The position numbers and the translations under genes are program-made. From contig JBGPHT010000043.1 in assembly GCA_041484525.1 (NCBI GenBank), positions 1-49,808 on the forward strand: a DNA stretch of 49,808 nucleotides, written 5' to 3'. Below the pieces are notes generated by a model. That model had not been told where the DNA came from. It did not search any database and was given only the letters and a program-made list of their open reading frames with translations. Below are positions 33,703 to 43,672 of the stretch, in pieces. Source of the stretch: JBGPHT01 sp041484525. Lineage in GTDB: Bacteria > Acidobacteriota > Terriglobia > Bryobacterales > Bryobacteraceae. Positions within the stretch are counted from its first letter, which is position 1, and each line of letters starts with the position of its first letter.

Positions 33703-35331
33703 CTACTGTCCGCGACCGCCCGCAGCACCCCCGCGTCCACCGCGACCGCCACGACCCGCCTGCGGCGGAGGCAGATCCTTGCGCGGCAGCTTCTCGGCGC
33801 GCGTGGCTGCGTTGTACACGAACGCCGCTTCGATCACCGCCATCTGCTTCATGTCGGCTGGCTGGATGCGGTCATACACGTCCATGTTCGAATGGTGCGT
33901 GCGCGTGTCGTAGTCCATCGGGTCCTGAATGAACTGGAAGCCGGGCAGACCCACGCCGTCGAACGACTGGTGGTCGGTCCCGCCCGTGTTGCGCACCGAG
34001 ATCGTGCCGGGCGCCAGATCCTTGAAGGGCACGAACCAGGCCTCGAAAATCGGCCGCATCATCTCGTTGCCCTGCAGGTAAACGCCGCGGATTTTTCCGG
34101 TCCCGTTATCGATGTTGAAGTACCCGGCGAAGTTGTTGTGCTCCGTAGTGGGCTTCATCGTCGTGGGATCGGCAAAGTGCTCCTTCACGTAGGCGCGCGA
34201 GCCGAGGAGTCCCTCTTCTTCGCCGCTCCACAGACCCATGCGAATGGTGCGCTCCGGCTTCACGTTGAGAGTCTTCAGAATGCGCATCACTTCCATGGCG
34301 ACCGCGCTGCCGGCGGCATTGTCGGTGGCGCCGGTGCCATAGTGCCACGAATCGAAGTGTCCGCCGACCATCACCAGTTCATCCGCCTTCGATGTGCCCG
34401 GGATCTCTGCGACCACGTTGAACGAATCGGTGTTGTTGTCGAACTGCGTCTTGATGTCGAACGAGAGCTTGACCGGAACGTTGTGATCGAGCAGACGCAC
34501 AATCCGGTTGTAGTGCTCGGCCGTGATCGAGACCTGGGGGATGTTGTCGCGCTCCGTCCGCACCGCGCCGCCGCCAAATAGCGTCCCGCTCTCGCCGCGC
34601 GCCGAGGCCTGAACCGATACCAGAACTTTCTCATCCTTATAGAAGGACCGCAGCTTTTGCGTGAAGGCCTGCCGCTCTTCCGGCGTCATCTGCGGCAGAT
34701 TGGCGCCTCCGCGGCCGCCGCGCCCGCCGGCGCCCGGGAACCCGCCCCGTCCACCGCCGATGGGTACGATGTCCATCGACAGATCATTTAGTTCCGTATC
34801 CGTGTACCGGCGCGCCAGAGCATTCGTGGGGAAGGAAAGATCCGGCGCCGCAACCGTCAACACAATCTTGCCCGCCAGCTTGCCGTGCCACTTTTCCAGA
34901 TCGGCCGGCGTCGCGATCGGCGCCAGCACGGCCTCGCCTGTCACGGGACCATCGGTGCCCTTGGTCCAGGCCACGGGGATGCCGATGATCGGCATGTAAG
35001 TCGGCTCGACCATCGCGGCGTTGAACGACGTGTACTGCCAGCCGGGGATGTCGGACGACCACTTTTCCAGGTGGACGTTGCTCAGACCCCACTCCTTGAG
35101 TTGGCCGGCCGCCCAATCGCCGGCGGCCCGGAACTGGGGTGAATTGGTCAGCCGCGGGCCATAGCGATCCGTGAGATTGTACATGGTATCCATCACTTTG
35201 GAGTTCTGGAACTCCTCGGCGCGGATGCGGCGCATCATGGGAAGGTCCACCCGCTCCGACTGCACTTGTCCGAAGACCAGCAGCGAAACGAGCAGCAGAA
35301 ACACGACGGCAAGAATGGTTTTTCGTAGCAT
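33703..35331 (-). CDS. M28-family zinc metallopeptidase, exported
   Basis: Protein of 542 residues with a signal peptide (MLRKTILAVVFLLLVSLLVFGQ). ATG 35331 is preferred over an in-frame TTG at 35355. A PA-like insert precedes the M28 catalytic domain. The zinc ligands and catalytic acids are visible: GGHFDSWHYGTGATDNAAGS (His and Asp), WSGEEEGLLGS (Glu-Glu), YFNIDNG (Asp) and DTRTHHSNMD (His). Two RGG-rich segments are present: GGGRGGFPGAGGRGGRGGAN in the insert and AGRGGRGGRGGAAGGRGQ at the very end. It should cleave peptides in the periplasm or outside the cell as an aminopeptidase- or carboxypeptidase-like enzyme. Confidence 0.88.
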   Translation of the reverse strand: MLRKTILAVVFLLLVSLLVFGQVQSERVDLPMMRRIRAEEFQNSKVMDTMYNLTDRYGPRLTNSPQFRAAGDWAAGQLKEWGLSNVHLEKWSSDIPGWQYTSFNAAMVEPTYMPIIGIPVAWTKGTDGPVTGEAVLAPIATPADLEKWHGKLAGKIVLTVAAPDLSFPTNALARRYTDTELNDLSMDIVPIGGGRGGFPGAGGRGGRGGANLPQMTPEERQAFTQKLRSFYKDEKVLVSVQASARGESGTLFGGGAVRTERDNIPQVSITAEHYNRIVRLLDHNVPVKLSFDIKTQFDNNTDSFNVVAEIPGTSKADELVMVGGHFDSWHYGTGATDNAAGSAVAMEVMRILKTLNVKPERTIRMGLWSGEEEGLLGSRAYVKEHFADPTTMKPTTEHNNFAGYFNIDNGTGKIRGVYLQGNEMMRPIFEAWFVPFKDLAPGTISVRNTGGTDHQSFDGVGLPGFQFIQDPMDYDTRTHHSNMDVYDRIQPADMKQMAVIEAAFVYNAATRAEKLPRKDLPPPQAGRGGRGGRGGAAGGRGQ

Positions 35332-35519
35332 AGGCTGAAGTTGTGAGCTTAACAAACTAACGACGGACTTGCACCGGATGGAGGTTACCGCCTGACCGCT
35401 TTCCCGCCGCCTTTTTCCCGCCGTGCGGCGGTCCAGCGGGTACTAGCCTGCCTGCCGCAGATGCAGTATTTTTGACATTGACTTGTACGTTACCTTCCAT
35501 TCCCCGCTAGAATAGAGGT

Positions 35520-35768
35520 ATGGCCAGAGGTTGGGAAAGCAAGTCGGTCGAGGCGCAGATCGAGATGGCCGAAGAAAACCGCAGCGCCATTCGAAAATTG
35601 ACACCCTCTCCCGAAAAATTGGACCTGATTCGCAAAAGAGAAACGGTCCTTCTCTCCCGTACCAGAATTGTTCGGGATTTGGAGTCCGCGCAGAATCCGC
35701 GTTACAAGGCAATGCTCAACAAAGCCCTCGCGGATCTGGACGTGCAATTGTCCACCTTCGCTGTTTAG
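35520..35768 (+). CDS. Small conserved hypothetical protein
   Basis: Basic protein of 82 residues, mostly helical (WESKSVEAQIEMAEEN, LIRKRETVLLSRTRIVRDLESAQNPRYKAMLNKALADLDVQL). No signal peptide and no known domain were recognised. It has a coiled-coil-like heptad look in the second half. A TAGAAT box is 6 nt before the ATG. It precedes lysA in the same direction with a gap of 98 bp. Confidence 0.65.
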   Translation: MARGWESKSVEAQIEMAEENRSAIRKLTPSPEKLDLIRKRETVLLSRTRIVRDLESAQNPRYKAMLNKALADLDVQLSTFAV

Positions 35769-35866
35769 CGAGCTAACTTGCCAACCCGCATCGCAGTCCG
35801 GCTGTGATGCGGGGGCCGGAACCTGCTGCTCCGCACCGCGGCCCGTGCCATACTGGCATTTCCCGA

Positions 35867-37105
35867 ATGTTTTCCTACTCCGCGAACGACTTCTATTGCG
35901 AACAGGTCCCGCTGGCCGACCTCGCCGCCCGCGTGGGCACGCCCGCGTACGTGTACTCCGCCGCCGCCATCCTCGCCAATTACCGCGCCTATGACGAGGC
36001 TTTCGGCGACCTGCCCCACCGCGTCTGCTACGCCGTCAAGGCCAACTCGAACCTCGCGATTCTGGCGCTGCTCGCCAGGGCCGGCGCGGGGTTCGACATC
36101 GTCTCCGGCGGCGAACTGTTCCGCGTCCTCCAGGCCGGGGGCGATCCCTCCCGCGTCGTTTTCTCCGGCGTCGGCAAGACAGTGGGCGAAGTGGAGTACG
36201 CGCTCGCCCAGGGCATCCACAGCTTCAATTGCGAATCCGAAGCCGAGCTCGCGCTGGTCGACGCCATGGCCGCGCGCCGCGGCGTCCAAGCCGGATTTTC
36301 CATCCGCGTCAACCCCGACGTCGACGCCTCCACGCACCCGTACATTTCGACCGGCCTCACGCAGCACAAGTTCGGCATCGCTATCGCCCTCGCCCTCGAC
36401 GTGTACCGGCGCGCGCGCCGTTTTTCGAACCTCTCGGCCGAAGGCGTGAGTTGCCACATCGGATCGCAGATCCTCGACACCAGTCCTCTCTTCGAAGCCG
36501 TGGATAAGGTGCTGGCGCTTGCCGCCGTTCTGCGGGCGGAGGGCTTTCCCATCCGCCATCTCGATCTCGGCGGGGGCCTGGGTGTGGCCTACCATGCCGG
36601 GGAAACGGCGCCGCCCATCGGCGATTTCATACAGTGCCTGCAATTGCGGCTGCGGGCATCCGGCCTCAACGTGATGATCGAGCCCGGGCGCTCCATCGTC
36701 GGCCCTGCCGGCGCGCTGCTCACCCGCGTGCTCTACCGCAAGCAGAACGGCGACAAGAAGTTTGTCGTAGTGGATGCCGCCATGAACGATCTCATCCGCC
36801 CCGCGCTCTACCGCGCGCACCACGAGATCGTCCCCGTAAGGAAGAACGCGCTGCCTCCGATCGTCGCCGACGTCGTCGGTCCCGTCTGTGAAACCGGCGA
36901 TTTCCTGGCCCGCGACCGCGAGATGGCCAACGTCATGCCCGGCGATTTTCTCGCCGTCTGCACCGCCGGCGCCTACGGCTTCGTGCAATCGTCGAACTAC
37001 AATTCGCGCCCGCGCGCCCCCGAGATCCTAGTCGAGGGCGCCGCCTACCGCGTGGTGCGCCGCCGCGAAACCTACGAAGATCTGGTGCGCGGCGAGACTG
37101 TTTAG
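35867..37105 (+). CDS. lysA: Diaminopimelate decarboxylase
   Basis: PLP enzyme of 412 residues that makes lysine from meso-diaminopimelate, the last step of lysine synthesis. Fold type III motifs are visible: cofactor Lys58 (CYAVKANSN), HIGSQI, GGGLG, EPGRSIVG, and the active-site CETGD..A near the C-terminus. Start 35867 (MFSYSANDFYCEQV) is chosen over an upstream ATG because the family begins near there. The next gene starts 12 bp later with GTG. Confidence 0.95.
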   Translation: MFSYSANDFYCEQVPLADLAARVGTPAYVYSAAAILANYRAYDEAFGDLPHRVCYAVKANSNLAILALLARAGAGFDIVSGGELFRVLQAGGDPSRVVFSGVGKTVGEVEYALAQGIHSFNCESEAELALVDAMAARRGVQAGFSIRVNPDVDASTHPYISTGLTQHKFGIAIALALDVYRRARRFSNLSAEGVSCHIGSQILDTSPLFEAVDKVLALAAVLRAEGFPIRHLDLGGGLGVAYHAGETAPPIGDFIQCLQLRLRASGLNVMIEPGRSIVGPAGALLTRVLYRKQNGDKKFVVVDAAMNDLIRPALYRAHHEIVPVRKNALPPIVADVVGPVCETGDFLARDREMANVMPGDFLAVCTAGAYGFVQSSNYNSRPRAPEILVEGAAYRVVRRRETYEDLVRGETV

Positions 37106-37116
37106 GAGCCGAAGCC

Positions 37117-38076
37117 GTGATCCAATCGCGCCTCATCGAAATCCCCGCGGCGGATGATGCCGGCACCCTGATCCCCGTCACCACGATTCAAGGGGCGCGG
37201 CCCGGTCCCGTACTGGCGCTGGTGGCGGGCAATCACGGCTATGAGTATCCGCCGATTCTGGCGCTGCAGCAGCTCCGCTCGCGCATCGATCCCGCGCAAC
37301 TCGCGGGCACGGTCATCATGGTGCATGTCGCCAACATACCGTCCTTCCTCGGCCGCACTGTCTACTTCAGCCCGGTCGATGGCAAGAACCTGAATCGCGT
37401 TTATCCCGGCCGGAAGGACGGCACCGTCTCCGAGCGCATCGCCTACGCCATCACCACTGAAGTTATCGAGCTGTGCGATTACCTGCTCGATCTCCACTGC
37501 GGCGACGGCAACGAATCGCTGCGACCCTATGTCTACCAGACGATCGTGGGCCAGCCGGAAATGGACGCCGCCATGGCGCGGCTGGCGCTGGCATTCGGGA
37601 TCGATCACATCCTGCTCGACCGCAGCCGTCCCACGGACCCCGCGCGCTCGATGTACTGCTCGAACACCGCCATCACGCGCGGCAAGCCCGCTATGACGAT
37701 CGAGAGCGGTTTCCTCGGCGGCACTGACGACGAATCGGTCGACCTCATCGTCGCGGGCGTCCGCGGCGTGTTGCGCGAACTCGGCATGCTGCCCGATGGT
37801 CCGCCGCCGCTTACCCATCCCATTTACCTCGACCCGTCCGCGGTGCTGACCAGCCCCGAGACCGGTATCCTCTATCCGTGCGTCGAGCGCGGCCAAACGG
37901 TCTCGCGCGATACCGTGCTGGCGCGCATCACCGACTTCTTCGGAGAGCAGATCGCGGAGGTGCGCGCGCCCTTCGATGGCGTCGTGCTTTATGTCGTGGC
38001 AACGCCGCCCATCACGAAAGGCCAGCCGGTAGCGTGCGTTGGCTCACCCTGTCTCGAACCGCGGGCCGCGCCCTAG
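37117..38076 (+). CDS. Aspartoacylase / succinylglutamate desuccinylase family hydrolase
   Basis: Zinc hydrolase of 319 residues with a GTG start and TAGGAG before it. Metal-site residues are visible as His40 and Glu43 (GNHGYEYPP) and His127 (DYLLDLHCGDGNES). The pattern GKNLNRVYPG is typical for the carboxypeptidase-like AstE/AspA family. The C-terminal part is a small barrel (SPETGILYPCVERGQTVSRDTVLARI) resembling a biotinyl/lipoyl-like fold. Because it follows lysA closely, the natural substrate may be an N-acyl derivative of lysine or a related amino acid; that is inference. Confidence 0.83.
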   Translation: MIQSRLIEIPAADDAGTLIPVTTIQGARPGPVLALVAGNHGYEYPPILALQQLRSRIDPAQLAGTVIMVHVANIPSFLGRTVYFSPVDGKNLNRVYPGRKDGTVSERIAYAITTEVIELCDYLLDLHCGDGNESLRPYVYQTIVGQPEMDAAMARLALAFGIDHILLDRSRPTDPARSMYCSNTAITRGKPAMTIESGFLGGTDDESVDLIVAGVRGVLRELGMLPDGPPPLTHPIYLDPSAVLTSPETGILYPCVERGQTVSRDTVLARITDFFGEQIAEVRAPFDGVVLYVVATPPITKGQPVACVGSPCLEPRAAP

Positions 38077-38094
38077 GTTACACTGCAAGAGCGA

Positions 38095-39129
38095 ATGAGT
38101 TCAGCCGCTCAATCCAAAGCCGGCAGCGTGGCAACCGTACGCAGCCGCGAGGTTCCCTTTCTGTTTTTCGGAACCCTGCTTGTCCTGGTGGGACTGGCGA
38201 TGTACCTCGCCGGAATTCTCTTTTCCGTGGTGCGCCTGTTGCTGGCCCTGGACCAACGCTTCCTCATGTGGAACGAGGCCGTTGTCTGGTACAGCGGCAC
38301 GCCGGTCACCGCGGGCCTGCTGCTGGGCGCCCTGGACCTCGCGTTCCTGCTTCCCAACAAGCGCAGACTCTCGCGCCGTCAGGTGCTCGAGCCGGTTGCG
38401 AGCCGCAAGGTCGTGGTCGCTCTCACCGCCTACAACGACGAGAAGAGCATCGGCGAGGCGGTCGCCGATTTCCAGAAACAGCCGCTGGTCAGCCGCGTGA
38501 TCGTGGTGGACAATAACAGCCGCGACAAGACGTCCGAGGTGGCACGGAGCGCCGGCGCCTTCGTGGTTCTCGAAACCCAGCCCGGCTACGGCAGGTGTGT
38601 CTACCGCTGCTTTCAAGAGGCGCTGGCGCAAAGCGACGAAGAGCTGATCGTGCTGTGCGAGGGCGACATGACCTTCCGCGCCAAGGACCTGGAAAAGCTG
38701 CTGGCCTACATCGACGATGCCGATATCGTCAACGGGACGCGCATCGCCGAGCAGTTGCGCGCGTACTCGACGCAGCTCTCGACGTTCATGTACTACGGCA
38801 ATTTCTTTGTTGGCAAACTGCTCGAGTGCAAGCACCTCGGCCGCGGCACGTTCACCGACGTCGGCACCACTTACAAGCTCTTGCGCCGCAGCAGTCTCGA
38901 GCGCCTCATGCCGGTGCTGAATCCGGCGATCAATCTGTCCTTCAATGCGCACTTTCTGGATACGGCGCTGCTCACCGGCGAAAGAATGGTGGAGTGTCCC
39001 ATCACATTTCATCCGCGCGTGGGCGTGAGCAAGGGCGGGAACATCAACAATATGCGCGCGCTCTCGGTGGGGCTGCAGATGCTGCGTGGGCTGTGCTTCG
39101 GCTGGCCGCGTCCGCGGGCGTCGGCCTGA
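38095..39129 (+). CDS. Membrane glycosyltransferase family 2
   Basis: Enzyme of 344 residues. Two N-terminal membrane helices (LFFGTLLVLVGLAMYLAGILF and VTAGLLLGALDLAFLL) precede a GT2 domain with VVVALTAYNDEKSIGEAV, IVVDNNSRDKT and CEGDMTF (acidic motif), which are DPM1/undecaprenyl-phosphate-sugar-synthase-like. It should move a sugar from a nucleotide donor to a polyprenyl phosphate or glycan in the inner membrane. TACACT is 10 nt before the ATG with no good ribosome site. There is no further sugar gene next to it. Confidence 0.85.
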   Translation: MSSAAQSKAGSVATVRSREVPFLFFGTLLVLVGLAMYLAGILFSVVRLLLALDQRFLMWNEAVVWYSGTPVTAGLLLGALDLAFLLPNKRRLSRRQVLEPVASRKVVVALTAYNDEKSIGEAVADFQKQPLVSRVIVVDNNSRDKTSEVARSAGAFVVLETQPGYGRCVYRCFQEALAQSDEELIVLCEGDMTFRAKDLEKLLAYIDDADIVNGTRIAEQLRAYSTQLSTFMYYGNFFVGKLLECKHLGRGTFTDVGTTYKLLRRSSLERLMPVLNPAINLSFNAHFLDTALLTGERMVECPITFHPRVGVSKGGNINNMRALSVGLQMLRGLCFGWPRPRASA

Positions 39130-39149
39130 GATTGGTATAGACTCCGAAC

Positions 39150-39377
39150 ATGAAGCCAGCGCGGCGCCTAACCGCGATTATCGAACGCGAGGACGGCGGT
39201 TTTGTGGCGTTGTGCCCAGAGTTCGATATTGCGAGTGAGGGTGCGTCGATTGAGGAAGCGCGAGCCAACCTCATTAAGGCGCTCACGCTGTTCTTCGAGA
39301 CGGCTGCCCCTTCCGAAGTCGCAAGACGCTTTCACAGCGAAGTCTTTGTGACGCAGGTTGAGGTACCGGTTGGGTAG
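39150..39377 (+). CDS. hicB: HicB-type antitoxin
   Basis: Protein of 75 residues with the partial RNase H-like HicB fold: TAIIEREDGGFVALCPEFDIASEGASIEEARANLIKALTLFFE. The family normally neutralises the HicA mRNA interferase. TATAGA lies 8 nt before the ATG. The hicA gene behind it is broken, so this antitoxin now stands alone or regulates only itself. Confidence 0.85.
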   Translation: MKPARRLTAIIEREDGGFVALCPEFDIASEGASIEEARANLIKALTLFFETAAPSEVARRFHSEVFVTQVEVPVG

Positions 39378-39444
39378 GCTTCGAGTTCTTTCGGGCTCGG
39401 AGGTTTGCCGGATTCTCGAACAAAACGGATTCGCCGCGGTCCCA
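39370..39444 (+). pseudogene. hicA: Remnant of hicA toxin gene
   Basis: From a TTG at 39370, overlapping the hicB stop, the frame encodes LGRLRVLSGSEVCRILEQNGF, the well-known HicA N-terminus. After about residue 25 the conserved RxxGSH segment with the catalytic His does not appear in any frame and the text becomes random, running into the 3' end of the opposite kinase gene. The toxin is therefore inactive. Confidence 0.75.
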
Positions 39445-39512
39445 GGGTGCCGACAGCGCCCAAAACAGCATCCACACCTTACACTTTTATCACACCGATC
39501 GGCAGCCCCCTC

Positions 39513-41291
<1,779 letters not shown>

Positions 41292-41611
41292 TCAGTCTAG
41301 TGATAGCACAGTGGCATCCCGCCGCCTCGGTTTGGGGCAAACCACCAGGTCTGCGGCCGGCCCATCGCCGGCCTCTAGCCGTTGGACGAATCCGCGGCCG
41401 TCGGACGACCAGCGGGTTCCGGGGACCCGCGCAGATCGGGCGTGGGCGTCAAGACAAGGCCGAACTCACGCGATAAAACGTGTCCCTGACAGCATCCACA
41501 TCCCAGAACGATGTTTCCGCGTTCGACCCTTATCGGTGCCGTCGGAACCTAATGACTAGACCGACGACTTATGACTTTGTCTGCTGGGAAAGTAACCGCT
41601 GATACGAAGGG
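41292..41611. other. Intergenic stretch before the kinase
   Basis: No gene was recognised. It contains a perfect GC hairpin (GGCCGGC-CCATC-GCCGGCC, 41355-41373) and, near 41300, the candidate promoter of the kinase. The rest shows nothing of note and separates the kinase from the foreign-looking ATPase gene. Confidence 0.45.
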
Positions 41612-43186
41612 TCATTGGTGAGCGCCAGACGCCGCGGACGGGTAAATAAGGCTGACGCGTCTCAGGCGCTCCGTTGAATCCGCCCTCCAGAACTCTATGA
41701 CTTCAAGCTTGCGTTTCTTGCGCGAAGCGGTGTATTGGCTGACGTCAAGCATATAGGCTTCGAAAAGTTTGCCCGGGCGGCTAGAAATGGTCACCCGCGA
41801 GCGCACCTTGTGGACAAGCCGCAAATCCGTTAACTCCTCGACTCGATCCGAGAGCCTATACTGGGAATCCTTATCGATCAGAAAGCAATTGGCGTTGGCG
41901 GAGTTCAAACAAAACTCACGGATCTTCGCAAACTCCGCCTCGATGGGCTGCTCGTCCTCCTTGAACGTGTCTCGACTCAACTCTTCTCTTTTGTATTGGT
42001 CGTATTCCCCAGCTGCTGCATTCACATCTTCTACACCGATCTTGGGGCCTCTCGCACCGGGATCACGATTTCGCGCAATTCCGATCGAACGTCTGAAAAT
42101 CCCGAGAAAATCCCGCGCAACGCCTCCTGATGCCAGAACCAGACGGTCGAGCGCTCCATCGGTGAGAATGTCGTCTACCTTCAGTTGTGCAGCCTCGAAG
42201 AAGGTCTTCAGGATTCGAGACAAAAAGTCCTTCGCCTGCTGATATTTTTCGAGTGTCAGGTCGAGGTCAATTTCATCACCGTCGTCGCCGATCTTCATGC
42301 CTTGGGGAGGGTCACCATTGACGTACCAAGATGATCGGTGGCGGATCGTGCCAATCTTGATCCAAAGGTTCGCGCTCTTTCCCAAGCGATGAAAATAGTC
42401 GATTACCCGCGGTTGGTCGGATCTTCGAATATGGTAGAGGTCGTCGAGGACCAGGTATGAATCGCCGCTCGATAACGACGATAGATCACGGAAAATCTTC
42501 TGATATTCGATAATCCTCCGGTGGAGGAGATCGAGCTTATTGCGAGTAAACTTTTCGCTTACCTTCCCTTCTGTGGAGTTCTTGGCTTTACGGCTTGCCT
42601 CAGCCCCGAGTCCGCCAGGCACCCCGGGAGCCTTTGCAGATACCCCGATAGATCCCTCAGCACTCCCTGAAATGATGTTGCTTGTCTCCGTCGCGATCCC
42701 ATCCTCCTCAAGGAGAACTCGCCTTAGATCGGCGATTTCAGTCTCCAAACGTTGCGAGAGTGCTTTCGTCTGCACCTTATCGAACGGTGGCCGCTTTGGT
42801 GCCGTCCCAAAAAATTTCTGCCAAAAAGAAGTCTTGTTGGCAGGATTGACGGCGGCGGTATCCAGCCAATGTGAAAACCGCTCAAGCGTCTGAATTAGGA
42901 TGCTTATCAAAACATCAGGATAGCTGTGACCCTTAAACGATTCGAGGTCCACAAACGCGATTGGCCGGCGGTCCACGGTCAGGTCGGCAACAGCTTTCCG
43001 AAGCAAGCTAGACTTGCCTGAACCTCGCCGGCCAAACACAATATGAGGCCGTTTCGCGAGCGCCCGCCGCAGCGTGCCCTGCGCCGGTTCGATGAAACGT
43101 TTGACGCCTTCTTCTGTGGAGCGAGTAGCTTCTTCGATCGAGACTTCAAGATCCTCTACATTTTTGGAATTCAATAGTTGGTGCAT
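41612..43186 (-). CDS. Stand-alone P-loop ATPase (STAND/AAA-like), unknown
   Basis: Protein of 524 residues with an N-terminal NTPase domain: Walker A GRRGSGKSS (52-60), Walker B YLVLDDLYHI (about 245) and a sensor-like stretch (SANLWIKIGTIRHRSSW). The C-terminal part has a winged-helix-like look (FCLNSANANCFLIDKDSQYRLSDRVEELTDLRLVHKVRSRVTI). The layout resembles ORC/KAP/STAND ATPases used in signalling or phage defence, but no effector domain was recognised. Base composition is less GC-rich than its neighbours and the gene stands alone between intergenic stretches, suggesting transfer. GGAG precedes the ATG. Function is unknown. Confidence 0.75.
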   Translation of the reverse strand: MHQLLNSKNVEDLEVSIEEATRSTEEGVKRFIEPAQGTLRRALAKRPHIVFGRRGSGKSSLLRKAVADLTVDRRPIAFVDLESFKGHSYPDVLISILIQTLERFSHWLDTAAVNPANKTSFWQKFFGTAPKRPPFDKVQTKALSQRLETEIADLRRVLLEEDGIATETSNIISGSAEGSIGVSAKAPGVPGGLGAEASRKAKNSTEGKVSEKFTRNKLDLLHRRIIEYQKIFRDLSSLSSGDSYLVLDDLYHIRRSDQPRVIDYFHRLGKSANLWIKIGTIRHRSSWYVNGDPPQGMKIGDDGDEIDLDLTLEKYQQAKDFLSRILKTFFEAAQLKVDDILTDGALDRLVLASGGVARDFLGIFRRSIGIARNRDPGARGPKIGVEDVNAAAGEYDQYKREELSRDTFKEDEQPIEAEFAKIREFCLNSANANCFLIDKDSQYRLSDRVEELTDLRLVHKVRSRVTISSRPGKLFEAYMLDVSQYTASRKKRKLEVIEFWRADSTERLRRVSLIYPSAASGAHQ

Positions 43187-43672
43187 CTTCGCTCCACATC
43201 TCAGCCGGAGCCTTGTGAAGCATCCCGGTCTGCGTGACTCTCGTACACTTAGTTAGTCGACAAATCGACGCGCACATCGCGCGCAAAACGTCCCATAGTC
43301 GGCCAATTCATATCAGTGAAATGAACCTCCGAGTATATCCGAGTATAAACGTTAAATATTCCCGTTGCTACCGGCTCCATCATGAATGAACTCAAATCCA
43401 GACGTCGGCCGCGATGGGCAGTTGCTTCGTTGTCCTACTGGGGCGGCACGAACCATGTTGGACACAACGGCCCGATTCGTGGCGGCACGCTAGCGACGTG
43501 GGCCCAAGTCCGGTTCGAGGACCTAGCCACCGAACAACCCAGCCTAAGCCTGAGACTGATTGCCAGAGGGCCCTTAATTCAACGCCTATGCGCAGATCGG
43601 AGGCAGCCTCCCGACTTCGTAGGAGTGATATCGCAAACCGGTGCGCGCGCCGCAGCATACAATAGTCGTTCA
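43187..43672. other. Intergenic stretch before the histidine kinase
   Basis: No gene is supported. The frame of the histidine kinase is open back to 43382, but those 97 codons look random. The stretch holds the 5' region of the ATPase, a tandem 10-bp repeat at 43328-43347, and the candidate -10 box of the histidine kinase at 43658-43663. Confidence 0.5.
43328..43347. repeat. Tandem 10-bp direct repeat TCCGAGTATA x2
   Basis: Two perfect head-to-tail copies at one helical turn lie in the AT-richer part of the gap upstream of the histidine kinase. Such spacing fits a regulator that binds direct repeats. Confidence 0.55.

Noticed and set aside
41355..41373. GC hairpin as a terminator
   Set aside because: No T-run on either strand and no gene ends next to it. 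It is kept only as a remark in the intergenic entry.
43382..43672. 97-codon N-terminal extension of the histidine kinase
   Set aside because: It has no domain, has random composition and overlaps the putative promoter; ATG 43673 gives the usual N-terminus.
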